Assembly: GCA_937872095.1 (NCBI GenBank)
Contig: CALMNW010000076.1
Span: 62,001 to 126,000 of the forward strand
From: an uncultured Verrucomicrobiota bacterium
Lineage (GTDB): Bacteria > Verrucomicrobiota > Kiritimatiellia > CAIQIC01 > Lenti-01
Length of the DNA stretch: 64,000 bases
Direction: 5' to 3'
The notes below the pieces were generated by a model. It worked only from the letters and a program-made list of their open reading frames with translations, ran no database searches and was not told the origin of the DNA. Positions 38,501 through 47,069 of this stretch are shown here, in pieces. Within the stretch, counting starts at the first letter, position 1; each line of letters opens with the position of its first letter. Position numbers and translations under genes: made by a program.

Positions 38501-40854
38501 CGCTCCTGATCCGGGATGCCGCCACGGGCGATATCCTGGCCTCGCAGGCCGCGCCGGTGTTGGTGGCGGGCGAATCCGCGGCCGTTCATCTGGTTTGGCC
38601 GACCTTGGGCCTGCCCACCGGCGACCGCATCCTCCAGGTCGGCACGGTCATCGACGGCGCGACCAATTGGTCGGCGACCGTTTCGAACGGCGCGACCATC
38701 GCCGCGCAAGACTTCACGGCGCATCGCGCCAACGCCGGCGGATCGATCGGCGGCTATTGCGGCGCAGTGGCCGCTTCCGGCAACGTGGTCTATCTGGGCA
38801 TCGGCTCGACGCTGGAAATCTGGGACGCCTCGGATCCGGCGGCGCCGATCCGGCTAGGCGCGATCCGCCTGCCGGGACTCATCGAAAGCCTCGCCGTGCA
38901 GGGCACCCACGTCTATGCCGCCGCCGGAAACTCGGGCGTGCACGGGATCGATGCGTCGACGCCCGCCGCGCCGGTGCAGCTCTTCACCTTCGACACCTCG
39001 GGCAACGCCCATCGCCTGGCCCTTTCGGGAACCACGCTATGGATCGCGGATGGACGGGGCGGCGTGCGCGGCCTCGACCTCTCGACGCCCGAATCGCCGG
39101 TTCTGGTCGGCGCCTATGCCTCCGGCGGCGCCGTGCGCTCCCTGATGGCGGCCGATCCGAATCTGGTCGTCCTGGACATGGACGAGGGCGTGCAGATTCT
39201 CTCCCAAGCCGCGATTCCCGCCCTGCGGGGAGAGGCCCGTTCCATCACGGCCGGCGTGGCGTTATCCGGCGATGCCAGCACGCTGTACGCCAGCGATGCC
39301 AACGGCGGTTTGTTCCGAATCGACGCCGGCACCCCCGCTTCGCCGGCGATTTCGACGAACGTGCTCCTGCCGTCCGTCGGACGTTCGCTGCTCGCCACCG
39401 GCCCCGCTCTCTACGTCGCCGCCGGCGCCGGCGGATTGTTGACCGTCGATCCCGCGAGCCTGTCCGTGCTCGACGCGGACGTCACGGCCGGGGAGGCCTC
39501 GGACGTGGCCCTCTCCGGCAACACCCTCTACGTCGCCGCCGGTTTCGGCGGCTGCCAGGCCTGGAACGTCGCTGCGCCGCTGGCGCCGACATGGGTTTCC
39601 ACCTTTGGCTTCGTTGCCCGTGCCGTGGATGCCGACCTGTCGGGAAACGCCCTGTTCGTCGCCGGCGACGAAGCGGGATTCCAGATCCACGACGTGGCGG
39701 ATCCCTCCGCGCCCGAATGGGTGGCCACCGTGGCCAGTTCGACCAATCCGCGCTGCCTGGCCGTGTCCGGCTCGTTCGCCTACGTCGCCGAATCGCTGGG
39801 CGGCCTGAAGATCTACAACGTCTCCAATCCCGCCGCGCCCCTTCTCATCGGCTCCGATCCCGCCGCCGGCCTGGTCACCGTGCGCCGGCTGGCGCTCTCC
39901 GGCACCACGCGCCTGGCCCTGACCGACGGGCACCAGATCAACCTGCTGGACGTGTCCAATCCGGGCGCCCCGGTCCAGATCGCCAGCAACGTTCCGCCCG
40001 GCTACGTGTTCGATCTCGCCGGCAGCACCTCCCGGTTCTACGCGGCTTGCGGCGGCGCCGGACTCCGTCTCCTGAACCGCGCCACGCTGGACACCCTCGG
40101 CACCTATTCCACCGATCCGTCCCCCGTGGTTTCCGTCAGCGTCGCCGGCGACACCGCCTATATCGGCGATGGCGCGGACACCTTCCGGATTTTGGACGTC
40201 GCCAACGCCGCGGCGCCGGCCCTCGTGCAAACCGCCGCCGGCCCGTCCTTCGGCATCGCCTCGGCCGGTTCGTTCGCGGCCCTCGTGGGCCCTGGCCACC
40301 AGGGCGCCGTTCTGGACGTCTCCGAACCCCTCACGCCGGTTCCCGGCGCGAGCATGGACTACCTGACCTTGGCCCTGCGGGTCCGCGCCCAGGGCAACGT
40401 GGTCCTCGTCGCCGAAGACGAAGCCGGCCTCTCGCTCTTCAGTGTCGGCTCCGCCGACGTCAACCACAACGGCATTCCCGACGCGATCGACCAGCAGATC
40501 GTCGATGCCGATCCCGGCGACGGGATCGCCACGATCTGGGACGTCCTGCCCGGCGACGACTTCGATGGCGACGGCATCTCCAACTACGCCGAAGTCCTCG
40601 CCGGCACTTCGCCGATCGATCCGGCGTCTTTCTTCGCGATCAGCGCCGTGAATACAGCGCCCGGCGGTACCAACGGGCAGTTCGTCGTCCGCTGGTACAG
40701 CGAATCCGGCAAGACCTACACCATCCATCGGACCACGAATCTGGCGGCGGGATTCGTTCCGCTGCAGAGCGGCCTCGCGGGTTCCGGAACGATCAACAGC
40801 TACACCGCCGCCGTTTCGTCCGCCGCCACCTACTTCATGATCAGCGTGCCATGA
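35527..40854 (+). CDS. 1775-aa exported multidomain protein: DUF2271/FlgD-like N-terminus, CARDB-like domains, LVIVD-type beta-propeller repeats, C-terminal calcium-type DxDxDG segment
   Basis: Signal peptide MNTARFLFRICFAAAGLGCATAAWA; AVVWVVDSSNKFVKTL...NVDGTTSATLTRQPTNHVVVWNCRDTNNAVVPDGMYYFKVEY; repeated VYAAAGNSGVHGIDASTPAAPVQL-type units; DDFDGDGISNYAEVLAGTSPIDPASF. ATGA overlap with the protease stop. Confidence 0.75.
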   Translation: MNTARFLFRICFAAAGLGCATAAWAANTPGSATFSVGTSIYGGTYEPSHVAVVWVVDSSNKFVKTLCRHAATRIAYLSRWSAARGTYTNVDGTTSATLTRQPTNHVVVWNCRDTNNAVVPDGMYYFKVEYTSINGAGPYLTNGVGFLKSTSPVSTNFANVGSLGGTFSGMSIVFAPTLPDVAVRSLAPATGYVNSNVAVVVGISNRTAGATTPFTVALSNVTAGALLIGTQQVASLAASANTNLTFVWSTAGLSEGTYQLKAQAFNLTSETNLADNVLTGAIDLSGAVHDVGVAAISVGAVVPPQVTTNVAVAVTNAGAFAETFGLALYDLSAGQTIGSRTIANLAGGAASNVVFAWNTTNSAIGIHDLQAVADAVAGEILTANNSREVSVIVANGLETNVLVAKGADWTYLDSGLDLSGAPWTLSPAGYYDGFWASGPAPVGFGTSGIATPIGTAPVVTPGAILAADVASNSAYASTWTNGANGGSGWSAWKLSASGTGGHFMGSSTNNAGGSGGIDVGGRAWGLWASSGVTEAVRPLTGGGLATGQILRVAFDNGAVAGGRSVGLAFRNAASNALWELFYSGVNGGTSTTNLSENFAGFTATSGTTDRASSLDAYLQTPGWTGTRIYEDNGRAKIGTSSALGQITTPAVDLSANDGAATLQFDLGKYNNDVGPVQVMHAPDGATFAQVGADLTPPAAMTTQTIPLTGGTASSKIRITAKNASANRFNLDNLLLTQSGGGAGGTTNYTLNDQNGLADAGIPFTGDGLQIVFQLTGPTSYVADVTSGGDTWSFSGSLLAQADPILAQVRCWNWEAGSGSNSDVFLNSLSVSAPSSSTIATNHVATYFRKEFIVDFEPISVNGLVRKADGVVLYLNGQELDRQNMPVDTAVTAATLASSAAAGTGLTGYSSFRIAPSNLVVGRNQLAAEVHLSSPVAAAKVFDLELQALNGVVARTHVVVPVAIQNDGNVQAGDLLGGVVSLTNAGNAATACTLLIRDAATGDILASQAAPVLVAGESAAVHLVWPTLGLPTGDRILQVGTVIDGATNWSATVSNGATIAAQDFTAHRANAGGSIGGYCGAVAASGNVVYLGIGSTLEIWDASDPAAPIRLGAIRLPGLIESLAVQGTHVYAAAGNSGVHGIDASTPAAPVQLFTFDTSGNAHRLALSGTTLWIADGRGGVRGLDLSTPESPVLVGAYASGGAVRSLMAADPNLVVLDMDEGVQILSQAAIPALRGEARSITAGVALSGDASTLYASDANGGLFRIDAGTPASPAISTNVLLPSVGRSLLATGPALYVAAGAGGLLTVDPASLSVLDADVTAGEASDVALSGNTLYVAAGFGGCQAWNVAAPLAPTWVSTFGFVARAVDADLSGNALFVAGDEAGFQIHDVADPSAPEWVATVASSTNPRCLAVSGSFAYVAESLGGLKIYNVSNPAAPLLIGSDPAAGLVTVRRLALSGTTRLALTDGHQINLLDVSNPGAPVQIASNVPPGYVFDLAGSTSRFYAACGGAGLRLLNRATLDTLGTYSTDPSPVVSVSVAGDTAYIGDGADTFRILDVANAAAPALVQTAAGPSFGIASAGSFAALVGPGHQGAVLDVSEPLTPVPGASMDYLTLALRVRAQGNVVLVAEDEAGLSLFSVGSADVNHNGIPDAIDQQIVDADPGDGIATIWDVLPGDDFDGDGISNYAEVLAGTSPIDPASFFAISAVNTAPGGTNGQFVVRWYSESGKTYTIHRTTNLAAGFVPLQSGLAGSGTINSYTAAVSSAATYFMISVP

Positions 40855-41897
40855 AGAGCCTTTGGACCAGCGCGCGTTTCCTGGCGATCCTCGTCGCCGG
40901 CGGCTCCGCCTTCGCCGGCGACGCACCGCCGTTTCTGGCCTGGGAAGGCCGCACCATGGGCACCACCTATCTGGTGAAAATCGCCGGAGTCGCTCCCGAC
41001 GACGCGCTCGCCGCGGAATTGCGCGCGGCGGTGGAGGCGCGCTTCGACGAGCTCAACCGGCAGATGTCGAACTACCGGCCCGACAGCGAATTGTCCCGCT
41101 TCAACGCCAGCCCTTCGCTCGAGCCCTTTCCCGTCTCCGCTGAATTCACCCGCGTGGTGCGCCACGCGCTGGCGTTGAGCCGCGATTCCCACGGCGCGTT
41201 CGATCCGACCATGGAACCGCTCGTCGATCTCTGGGGTTTCGGCCCCGCCGGAAGCCGGGCCGATCCGCCCGCCGACGCGGAAATCGAGGCCGCCCGCGCC
41301 CAATGCGGCGCCGGACATTTGACGGTTTCGCCGGGCGATGCCCTGCAGAAGGATCTCCCCGGGTTGCGGCTGGATCTCGGCGGCATCGCCAAGGGCTACG
41401 GCGCGGACGTGGCCGCGCAGGTCCTCCGCGATCGCGGATATTCCAACGTCTTCGTGTCGGTCTGCGGCGAAATCGTCGCCTGGGGAACCAATCCGGAGGG
41501 CAACCCCTGGCAGGTGGGCATCGAACGCCCCATCCAGGATCTGCCGCGCGGCGCGGACCATATCGCCGTCGTCCCCCTCTCGGGCCGCGCGCTGTCCACC
41601 TCGGGCGACACCTACAACTACTTCCTCGACGCCGAAGGAACCATCTACTCCCACATCGTCGATCCCGCCACGGGCCGGCCCATCCGCCACCAACTCGCCA
41701 GCGTGACCGTCATCGGCCCCAGCGGCCTCGTCGCCGACGGCCTCGCCACCGCCCTCTACGTCATGGGACCCGAGCGCGGCCTTGAATGGATCGAAGCCCG
41801 CCCCGATTACGCCGCCTTGTTCATCGTCCGCACCGGCCCGGAGGAATTCCGGCTGGTCGCCAGTTCCCGCTTCGCGGCCTTCGAACCCCTTCCCTGA
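40851..41897 (+). CDS. apbE: FAD:protein FMN transferase
   Basis: WEGRTMGTTYLVKIAG...HGAFDPTMEPLVDLWGFG...LDLGGIAKGYGADVAAQVLRDRGYSNVFVSVCGEIVAWG...LSTSGDTYNYF...HIVDPATGRPI; ATGA overlap with upstream CDS. Confidence 0.93.
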   Translation: MKSLWTSARFLAILVAGGSAFAGDAPPFLAWEGRTMGTTYLVKIAGVAPDDALAAELRAAVEARFDELNRQMSNYRPDSELSRFNASPSLEPFPVSAEFTRVVRHALALSRDSHGAFDPTMEPLVDLWGFGPAGSRADPPADAEIEAARAQCGAGHLTVSPGDALQKDLPGLRLDLGGIAKGYGADVAAQVLRDRGYSNVFVSVCGEIVAWGTNPEGNPWQVGIERPIQDLPRGADHIAVVPLSGRALSTSGDTYNYFLDAEGTIYSHIVDPATGRPIRHQLASVTVIGPSGLVADGLATALYVMGPERGLEWIEARPDYAALFIVRTGPEEFRLVASSRFAAFEPLP

Positions 41898-41932
41898 TCG
41901 CCGGACCCCGGCGCGGACAATCGAATTCCGCC

Positions 41933-42175
41933 CTAGCCGGCGGTTTTCGGCGGTTCTTTTTTGGAGGCCTCGTCGGCCGGCGGCGCGGGCTCGTCCAGGG
42001 ACTTCTTCACTTCGCGCTCGGTATCCTTGATCCCCTTTTTGAACTCCGCGATGCTTTTGCCGATCCCGCGGGCGATTTCAGGCAGGCGTCGGCCGAAGAT
42101 CAAGACGGCGATGACGAGGATGACGATCCACTCCATTCCGCCTGGAAAACCGATGGCCAGGATGGGATTTGTCAT
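41933..42175 (-). CDS. tatA: Sec-independent protein translocase TatA/E
   Basis: GGMEWIVILVIAVLIFGRRLPEIARGIGKSIAEFKKGIKDTEREVKK. Confidence 0.92.
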   Translation of the reverse strand: MTNPILAIGFPGGMEWIVILVIAVLIFGRRLPEIARGIGKSIAEFKKGIKDTEREVKKSLDEPAPPADEASKKEPPKTAG

Positions 42176-42341
42176 GGGCGAAGATCCTTTTCAAATTTGC
42201 GTCGACAGGACATGAAGATGTTCCTGTCCGCTCAACATATCTCCGCATTCCGCAGAAAGCAAACGATCGGCACGCCATCGGCCCCTCGACATAAACGGCA
42301 ACGTTCTTGCTTGTGGACGGTTTCGGCGTATCATCGGTTCT

Positions 42342-42821
42342 ATGCATCCTCATCTTTTCCGGACCCCCATCTCCCTCTTCCGGTTGGCCTTTTGCGCGGC
42401 CTTCGCCATCTCGGTCTCGGCCGCATGGGCATGGGAGAGCCTGACGTTCGACCTGCCTTCCGGCGGCAAGGAAAGCCTGTGGCGCGACGAATTGGCCCAG
42501 CTTTGGCAGGGCCAGACCGAAAAACGCATCGAGGGCGGACGGATCGACGTCCTGACCGACCAATTCGCGGTCGAGGTGGAATTCCCCCACAAATGGCACG
42601 AAGGTTTGGGGCAGGCCTTGCACTATTCGAGCGCTTCCGGAAAACAGGGCGTGCTGGCGGTCATCGCCTATGCCCAGGGCGAAGCGAATCTCCACGGCAA
42701 AAGTCGCCAACAACTCGAAATGATCGAAAAGCTCTGCGTCGCCAACGACGTCAAAATGGTCGTGCTATTCCCCAACCGGCCCGAGGAATTCAACCACCGG
42801 CCGATTTCCAAAAACAACTGA
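42342..42821 (+). CDS. Exported protein with PD-(D/E)XK nuclease-like motif
   Basis: Signal peptide ...AFAISVSAAWAWE; GGRIDVLTDQFAVEVEFPHKWHEGLGQALHYSSASGKQGVLAVI. Confidence 0.5.
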   Translation: MHPHLFRTPISLFRLAFCAAFAISVSAAWAWESLTFDLPSGGKESLWRDELAQLWQGQTEKRIEGGRIDVLTDQFAVEVEFPHKWHEGLGQALHYSSASGKQGVLAVIAYAQGEANLHGKSRQQLEMIEKLCVANDVKMVVLFPNRPEEFNHRPISKNN

Positions 42822-42839
42822 ACGCCGAACGATTCGGTC

Positions 42840-43814
42840 TCAGTACAGATGGCACCAGACGCGGTGGCCGTCCACTTCGCGAGAGGCCGGCGCCTGCGTC
42901 CGGCAAATCGGCAAGGCCTGCGGGCAGCGCGGATGGAACGGACAGCCCGGCGGCGGATTCGCCGCGGATGGCGGCTCGCCCGGCAGCGCCTTCCGTTTCC
43001 GCTTCGTTCCCGGCACGGGCACGGCCGCCACCAGCGCCTGCGCATAGGGGTGTTTCGGCGCCGCCACCAGCGACTCCGCCGGCCCGACTTCCGCCAGCCG
43101 CCCGAGATACATCACGGCGATGCGGTGGGAGACGTGCCGCAGCACGCTCAGATCGTGCGCGATCATCAGATAGGCCAACCCGTGTTTCCGGCGCAAATCC
43201 GCCAGCAGATTGATCACCTGCGCCTGCACGCTGACGTCGAGCGCGCTGACCACTTCGTCGCACACCACGAGGTCCGGACGCAGCGACAGGGCCCGGGCAA
43301 TGCAGATGCGCTGCCGCTGGCCGCCCGAGAATTCGAACGGATATTTCCACAACGCGGATTCGTCCAGGCCCACTTCCGCCAGCAGCCGCACCGCCGCCGC
43401 GTCGCGCGACTCGCCCTTCAGCATCCGGTGCTCGGCCATTCCCTCCGTCAGCAGATCGCCGATCGTCAGGCGCGGATTCAGCGAGGCCATCGGATCCTGG
43501 AACACCATCTGGATGCGGCGGCGCTGGTCTTTCGTCGGCGGTTTCTTGCGTTGCGGCGAGAACAGGATTTCGCCGTCCAGTTTCACCGCGCCCGCCGTCG
43601 GCCGCTCCAGCCCCGCCAGCACGCGGCCCAACGTCGTCTTGCCGCAACCGGATTCCCCCGCCAATCCCAGCGTCTCGCCGCGCGCGATCTCCAGCGAGAT
43701 GCCTCCGACGGCATGCACGTGGCCTTTCACGCGCGCCAGTACGCCGCGGCGGATCGGGAAACGGACTTCCACGTCCTCCACGGTAATCCAAGGCGCTGCC
43801 GATTCCGGATTCAC
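42840..43814 (-). CDS. Oligopeptide/dipeptide ABC transporter ATP-binding protein (OppF/DppF type)
   Basis: GESGCGKTTLGRVLAGL Walker A, FSGGQRQRICIARAL signature, C-terminal GCPFHPRCPQALPICR. Confidence 0.92.
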   Translation of the reverse strand: MNPESAAPWITVEDVEVRFPIRRGVLARVKGHVHAVGGISLEIARGETLGLAGESGCGKTTLGRVLAGLERPTAGAVKLDGEILFSPQRKKPPTKDQRRRIQMVFQDPMASLNPRLTIGDLLTEGMAEHRMLKGESRDAAAVRLLAEVGLDESALWKYPFEFSGGQRQRICIARALSLRPDLVVCDEVVSALDVSVQAQVINLLADLRRKHGLAYLMIAHDLSVLRHVSHRIAVMYLGRLAEVGPAESLVAAPKHPYAQALVAAVPVPGTKRKRKALPGEPPSAANPPPGCPFHPRCPQALPICRTQAPASREVDGHRVWCHLY

Positions 43815-43833
43815 GCGGACATCCTAGCGGGCC

Positions 43834-44703
43834 TCAGGGCGAAAGAAAACCGCGCAATTCGTCCGCGCGGACTTCCGCGTCGGCCCAGCCGTTTCGATAA
43901 AGCCGTTCCAGCTCCGCGCGATCCTGGCTGTAGCGCCCCACCGCCAGCGGGCGCGATGGGCGAATCACGAGCGCCCGCCCGGCGGCCTCCTCCGCTTCCA
44001 GTTCGTCGAGCTGGCGGTTGTAGGTTTCCGCCTGCCGCGCCACGGCCGCGGCCAGTGCCGGAAAACGCCGGTATTTCAGCCGGATCGCGGCGCGCATCGC
44101 CGCGCCGGGCGCGGGCTTGCGGAAGCCCCGGTTGCGCGTCAACACCACGACCCGCCGCGGCTGTCCATCCGCCGCCGCCTGCCGGAACGGAATCGGATCG
44201 GAAATGCCCCCGTCGAGGTAAAGCTTCCCGTTCACCCGCGCCATCCGCCCCACCATCGGCAGCGACGAACTCGCCAGTAGCGCCTCCGTCATCGGCGCGT
44301 CGGCCTTGTCGAAGAAAACCGCCCGCCCCGTTTCGCAGTCCGTCGCGCCGATGCGGAACCGCGCTGGCGACGCTTCGAACTCCGCGAAATCGAACGGGAT
44401 GTGGGTCGGCAATTCGCGGTAGATGAAATCCATGCCGAACGGATTGCCCTGCTTTGGCCAGTTGCGCCACGAAAAATAGCGCGGATCGCCCGCGAAGGTC
44501 GTGAAGATCCGCCGGTTGCGCTCGAACTGCTCCGACACGTACGACGCCGCGTTGCTGATGCCCGCCGAAACCCCGATCACGTACGGAAACCGGATCCCGG
44601 CCTGCAGGAAGAAATCCATCGCCCCCGACGCGTATTGCGCGCGCATGCCGCCGCCTTCCAGCACCAGCGCCGCATCTCCCCGCATCGGAAATGCCGCCGC
44701 CAT
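43834..44703 (-). CDS. Patatin-like phospholipase family protein
   Basis: LVLEGGGMRAQYASGAMDFFLQAG...IGVSAGISNAASYVS (GXSXG), LDGGISDPIP (DGG). ATG at 44721 is an alternative start. Confidence 0.87.
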   Translation of the reverse strand: MAAAFPMRGDAALVLEGGGMRAQYASGAMDFFLQAGIRFPYVIGVSAGISNAASYVSEQFERNRRIFTTFAGDPRYFSWRNWPKQGNPFGMDFIYRELPTHIPFDFAEFEASPARFRIGATDCETGRAVFFDKADAPMTEALLASSSLPMVGRMARVNGKLYLDGGISDPIPFRQAAADGQPRRVVVLTRNRGFRKPAPGAAMRAAIRLKYRRFPALAAAVARQAETYNRQLDELEAEEAAGRALVIRPSRPLAVGRYSQDRAELERLYRNGWADAEVRADELRGFLSP

Positions 44704-44710
44704 GCCCGCC

Positions 44711-45340
44711 TCACAGCGCATTCACGAAGCCGCCCGCCACGCCGTCTTCGCGCACGAATCCGTTGCGGAGATAGTATTTCGGCTGCGACGGATGCCGCGC
44801 CAGCGCGTGGAACCGCTTGATGCCCTTTTCCTTGAAGAACATCCGCTTCGTCCGATACAGATACCGCCCCGCCTTGAAATCGCGGTATTCCGGAATCATG
44901 AAATCGAGCACGATCTCCGCGTCCGGCCCGTTCTGGCGATAGGAAAACACGCCCACCGGAAGCAGGTTGCGGAAAATCAGGCACGTGCACGCCGACTGGA
45001 GATTCTCGATCGTCAGCCCCGGCGCGTAGTTCATCAGCTCGCGCTCGTGGAACAGGAAAAAGCGCTTGAGATATTCCGGCCCCACGCTTTCCGCCGGCGC
45101 CAGATCGAAAAACGCGCTGATGCTCATCGCCTGCAGCAGATACCACCCGTCGATTCCCGCGATCACCAGATTGATCGCGCACACGGGCCACGACCCGATC
45201 AGCCAGCCGTACGCCCCGAACAGCACCGACCCGATCCCGTTGATCAGCCGCAGCCGGAACACGTTCGTCATCAGCAGCGAAACCAATATGATCAGCGACG
45301 CCGCGTAACCGATGCCTTCCTTGATCACGTCGAAATTCAT
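44711..45340 (-). CDS. YgjV-like membrane protein with C-terminal soluble domain
   Basis: GYAASLIILVSLLMTNVFRLRLINGIGSVLFGAYGWLIGSWPVCAINLVIAGIDGWYL; C-terminal ~120 aa GNAT-like pattern (weak). Confidence 0.5.
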   Translation of the reverse strand: MNFDVIKEGIGYAASLIILVSLLMTNVFRLRLINGIGSVLFGAYGWLIGSWPVCAINLVIAGIDGWYLLQAMSISAFFDLAPAESVGPEYLKRFFLFHERELMNYAPGLTIENLQSACTCLIFRNLLPVGVFSYRQNGPDAEIVLDFMIPEYRDFKAGRYLYRTKRMFFKEKGIKRFHALARHPSQPKYYLRNGFVREDGVAGGFVNAL

Positions 45341-45350
45341 GTCGTTCCCT

Positions 45351-46301
45351 TCAGGAGACCGCGCCCAATCGATCGCCGACCTGCAGCTTGTGCCCGCACA
45401 GGAACGCCGCGCCGGGCATGGGCTTCTTTCCCGCCGGCTGCACCTGCGTCAACCGCAGCGCGCCGCTGCCCGTCGCCACCAGCGGTCCCGCCCCGCCCGC
45501 TTCCAGCACCGTGCCCGGCGCCGCGGCCGCGCCGGCCTCCACGCTCATCCCGTGGATTTTCAGCAAAATGCCGCCCGGCAAAAACGTGTACGCCCCCGGC
45601 CATGGCGCGAATCCCCGCAACCGATTGCGGATCGTTTCCGCCGGCAAGCTCCAATCCACGAGCCCGTCTTCCTTCGCCAGTTTGCGCGCATGCGTCGCTT
45701 GCGATTCGTCCTGCGGAATTCCCTGCGTCTTGCCCGCGCGGAAATCGTCCAGCACGCGCACCAGCAGTTCCGCACCCTTCGCCGCCAGCTTCGGTTCCAA
45801 CGAGCAGAAATCGTCGTGCGGCGCGACCGGATACGTTTCCTGCGCCAAGATGTCGCCCGCGTCCATTTTCGGCGTCACGTGCAGCACCGTCACGCCCGTC
45901 TCGGTCTCGCCGTTCGCCAGCGTCCATTGGATCGGGCTCGCGCCGCGGTACTTCGGCAGCAGCGACGGATGCACGTTGATCGTCCCGATCCGCGGCACCG
46001 CCAAGAGGTTCTTCTTGAGAAACTGCCCGTAGCAGGCCACCACGACCACGTCCGGCTCCAGCGCCGCGAGCTGCTCCACGACCGCGGCGTCGCTGGCGTT
46101 TTCCGGCGTGAAGACCGGCAAATCGCGGCTCGTTGCCAGCGTTTTCACCACGCATGAATGGCACTGCATGCCCCGACCGGCCGCGCGGTCCGGCTGCGTC
46201 ACCACGGCCACGAGGTCGTCGCGTCCCGCCGCAAGGATACCCTCCAGCAGCGGGCACGCCAGCGCGCCCGAACCCATCAAGATGACCTTCAGTCTGTCCA
46301 C
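45351..46301 (-). CDS. fmt: Methionyl-tRNA formyltransferase
   Basis: GTG start; VILMGSGALACPLLEGIL...VVVACYGQFLKKNLLAVPRIGTINVHPSLLPKYRGASPIQWTLANGETETGVTV. Confidence 0.92.
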   Translation of the reverse strand: MDRLKVILMGSGALACPLLEGILAAGRDDLVAVVTQPDRAAGRGMQCHSCVVKTLATSRDLPVFTPENASDAAVVEQLAALEPDVVVVACYGQFLKKNLLAVPRIGTINVHPSLLPKYRGASPIQWTLANGETETGVTVLHVTPKMDAGDILAQETYPVAPHDDFCSLEPKLAAKGAELLVRVLDDFRAGKTQGIPQDESQATHARKLAKEDGLVDWSLPAETIRNRLRGFAPWPGAYTFLPGGILLKIHGMSVEAGAAAAPGTVLEAGGAGPLVATGSGALRLTQVQPAGKKPMPGAAFLCGHKLQVGDRLGAVS

Positions 46302-46351
46302 GCCCCGTACGCTAGATTTCCCCGCTCCCGCGGGCAAGGCAAATCCGGCCT

Positions 46352-47053
46352 TCAGGCCTTCGTACACCAGTAGTTCGCCAGGATGCCGCCTTGGGAATCC
46401 GCGGAATCGATGCGGAATCCGGCGCGTTCCAGCAGGCCCGCCATGATCCAGGCGTAGGTGGAGAATTCCCGGGCCACGTGGCCGCGGATGCTGTCCCCGA
46501 CTTCCGCCCCGCCCTTGGCGGCCGTGTCCGCGATCCACGCCTCGACGTTCACATCGACGTTTTCCGTCTGGAACACCACGTCCATCAGGTGGAATTTTCC
46601 GCCCGGCTTCAGCCAGCCGGCCAGCCGGTCCAGCGCCTTCTGCTTCCAGAAATCCGGCAGATGGTGCAGCGCCAGACTCGAATGGATCGCGTCGAACGGC
46701 GGTCCGTCATGCACGTAGGTCAGGAATCCGCCTTGCCGGCAGACGACGTTCGCCAAGCCTTCTTCCTGCGCTTTCCACTGCACGAAATCGAGCATCGCGG
46801 CCGACATGTCGACGGCATAGACCGTTTGGCACCGGCGGGCGGCCAGGCGCGCGAACGCGCCCGTTCCGCAGCCGAAATCCCCGACCACCGCCTCGGGGGG
46901 CAGATTCAATCGCGCCAAAATCGCCGCGTTCTCGCCGTCGACGTCCCGGAAACGACGGTGCGCCTCATCATAGGCCGCCACCACCGACCGATCGCCGAAA
47001 TCCTTGTTGATCGCGACCGATTCATCCCATTGCCACGTTGCTTTCGTTGTCAT
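46352..47053 (-). CDS. Class I SAM-dependent methyltransferase
   Basis: VGDFGCGTGAFARLAARRCQTVYAVDMSAAML...LALHHLPDFWKQKALDRLAGWLKPGGKF. Confidence 0.85.
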   Translation of the reverse strand: MTTKATWQWDESVAINKDFGDRSVVAAYDEAHRRFRDVDGENAAILARLNLPPEAVVGDFGCGTGAFARLAARRCQTVYAVDMSAAMLDFVQWKAQEEGLANVVCRQGGFLTYVHDGPPFDAIHSSLALHHLPDFWKQKALDRLAGWLKPGGKFHLMDVVFQTENVDVNVEAWIADTAAKGGAEVGDSIRGHVAREFSTYAWIMAGLLERAGFRIDSADSQGGILANYWCTKA

Positions 47054-47069
47054 GCGGATTGCTCTTTTC

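Noticed and set aside
36028-40926. Long minus-strand ORFs opposite the giant exported protein
   Set aside because: Gly/Arg-rich shadow ORFs with no motif; the plus-strand frame has signal peptide and repeats.
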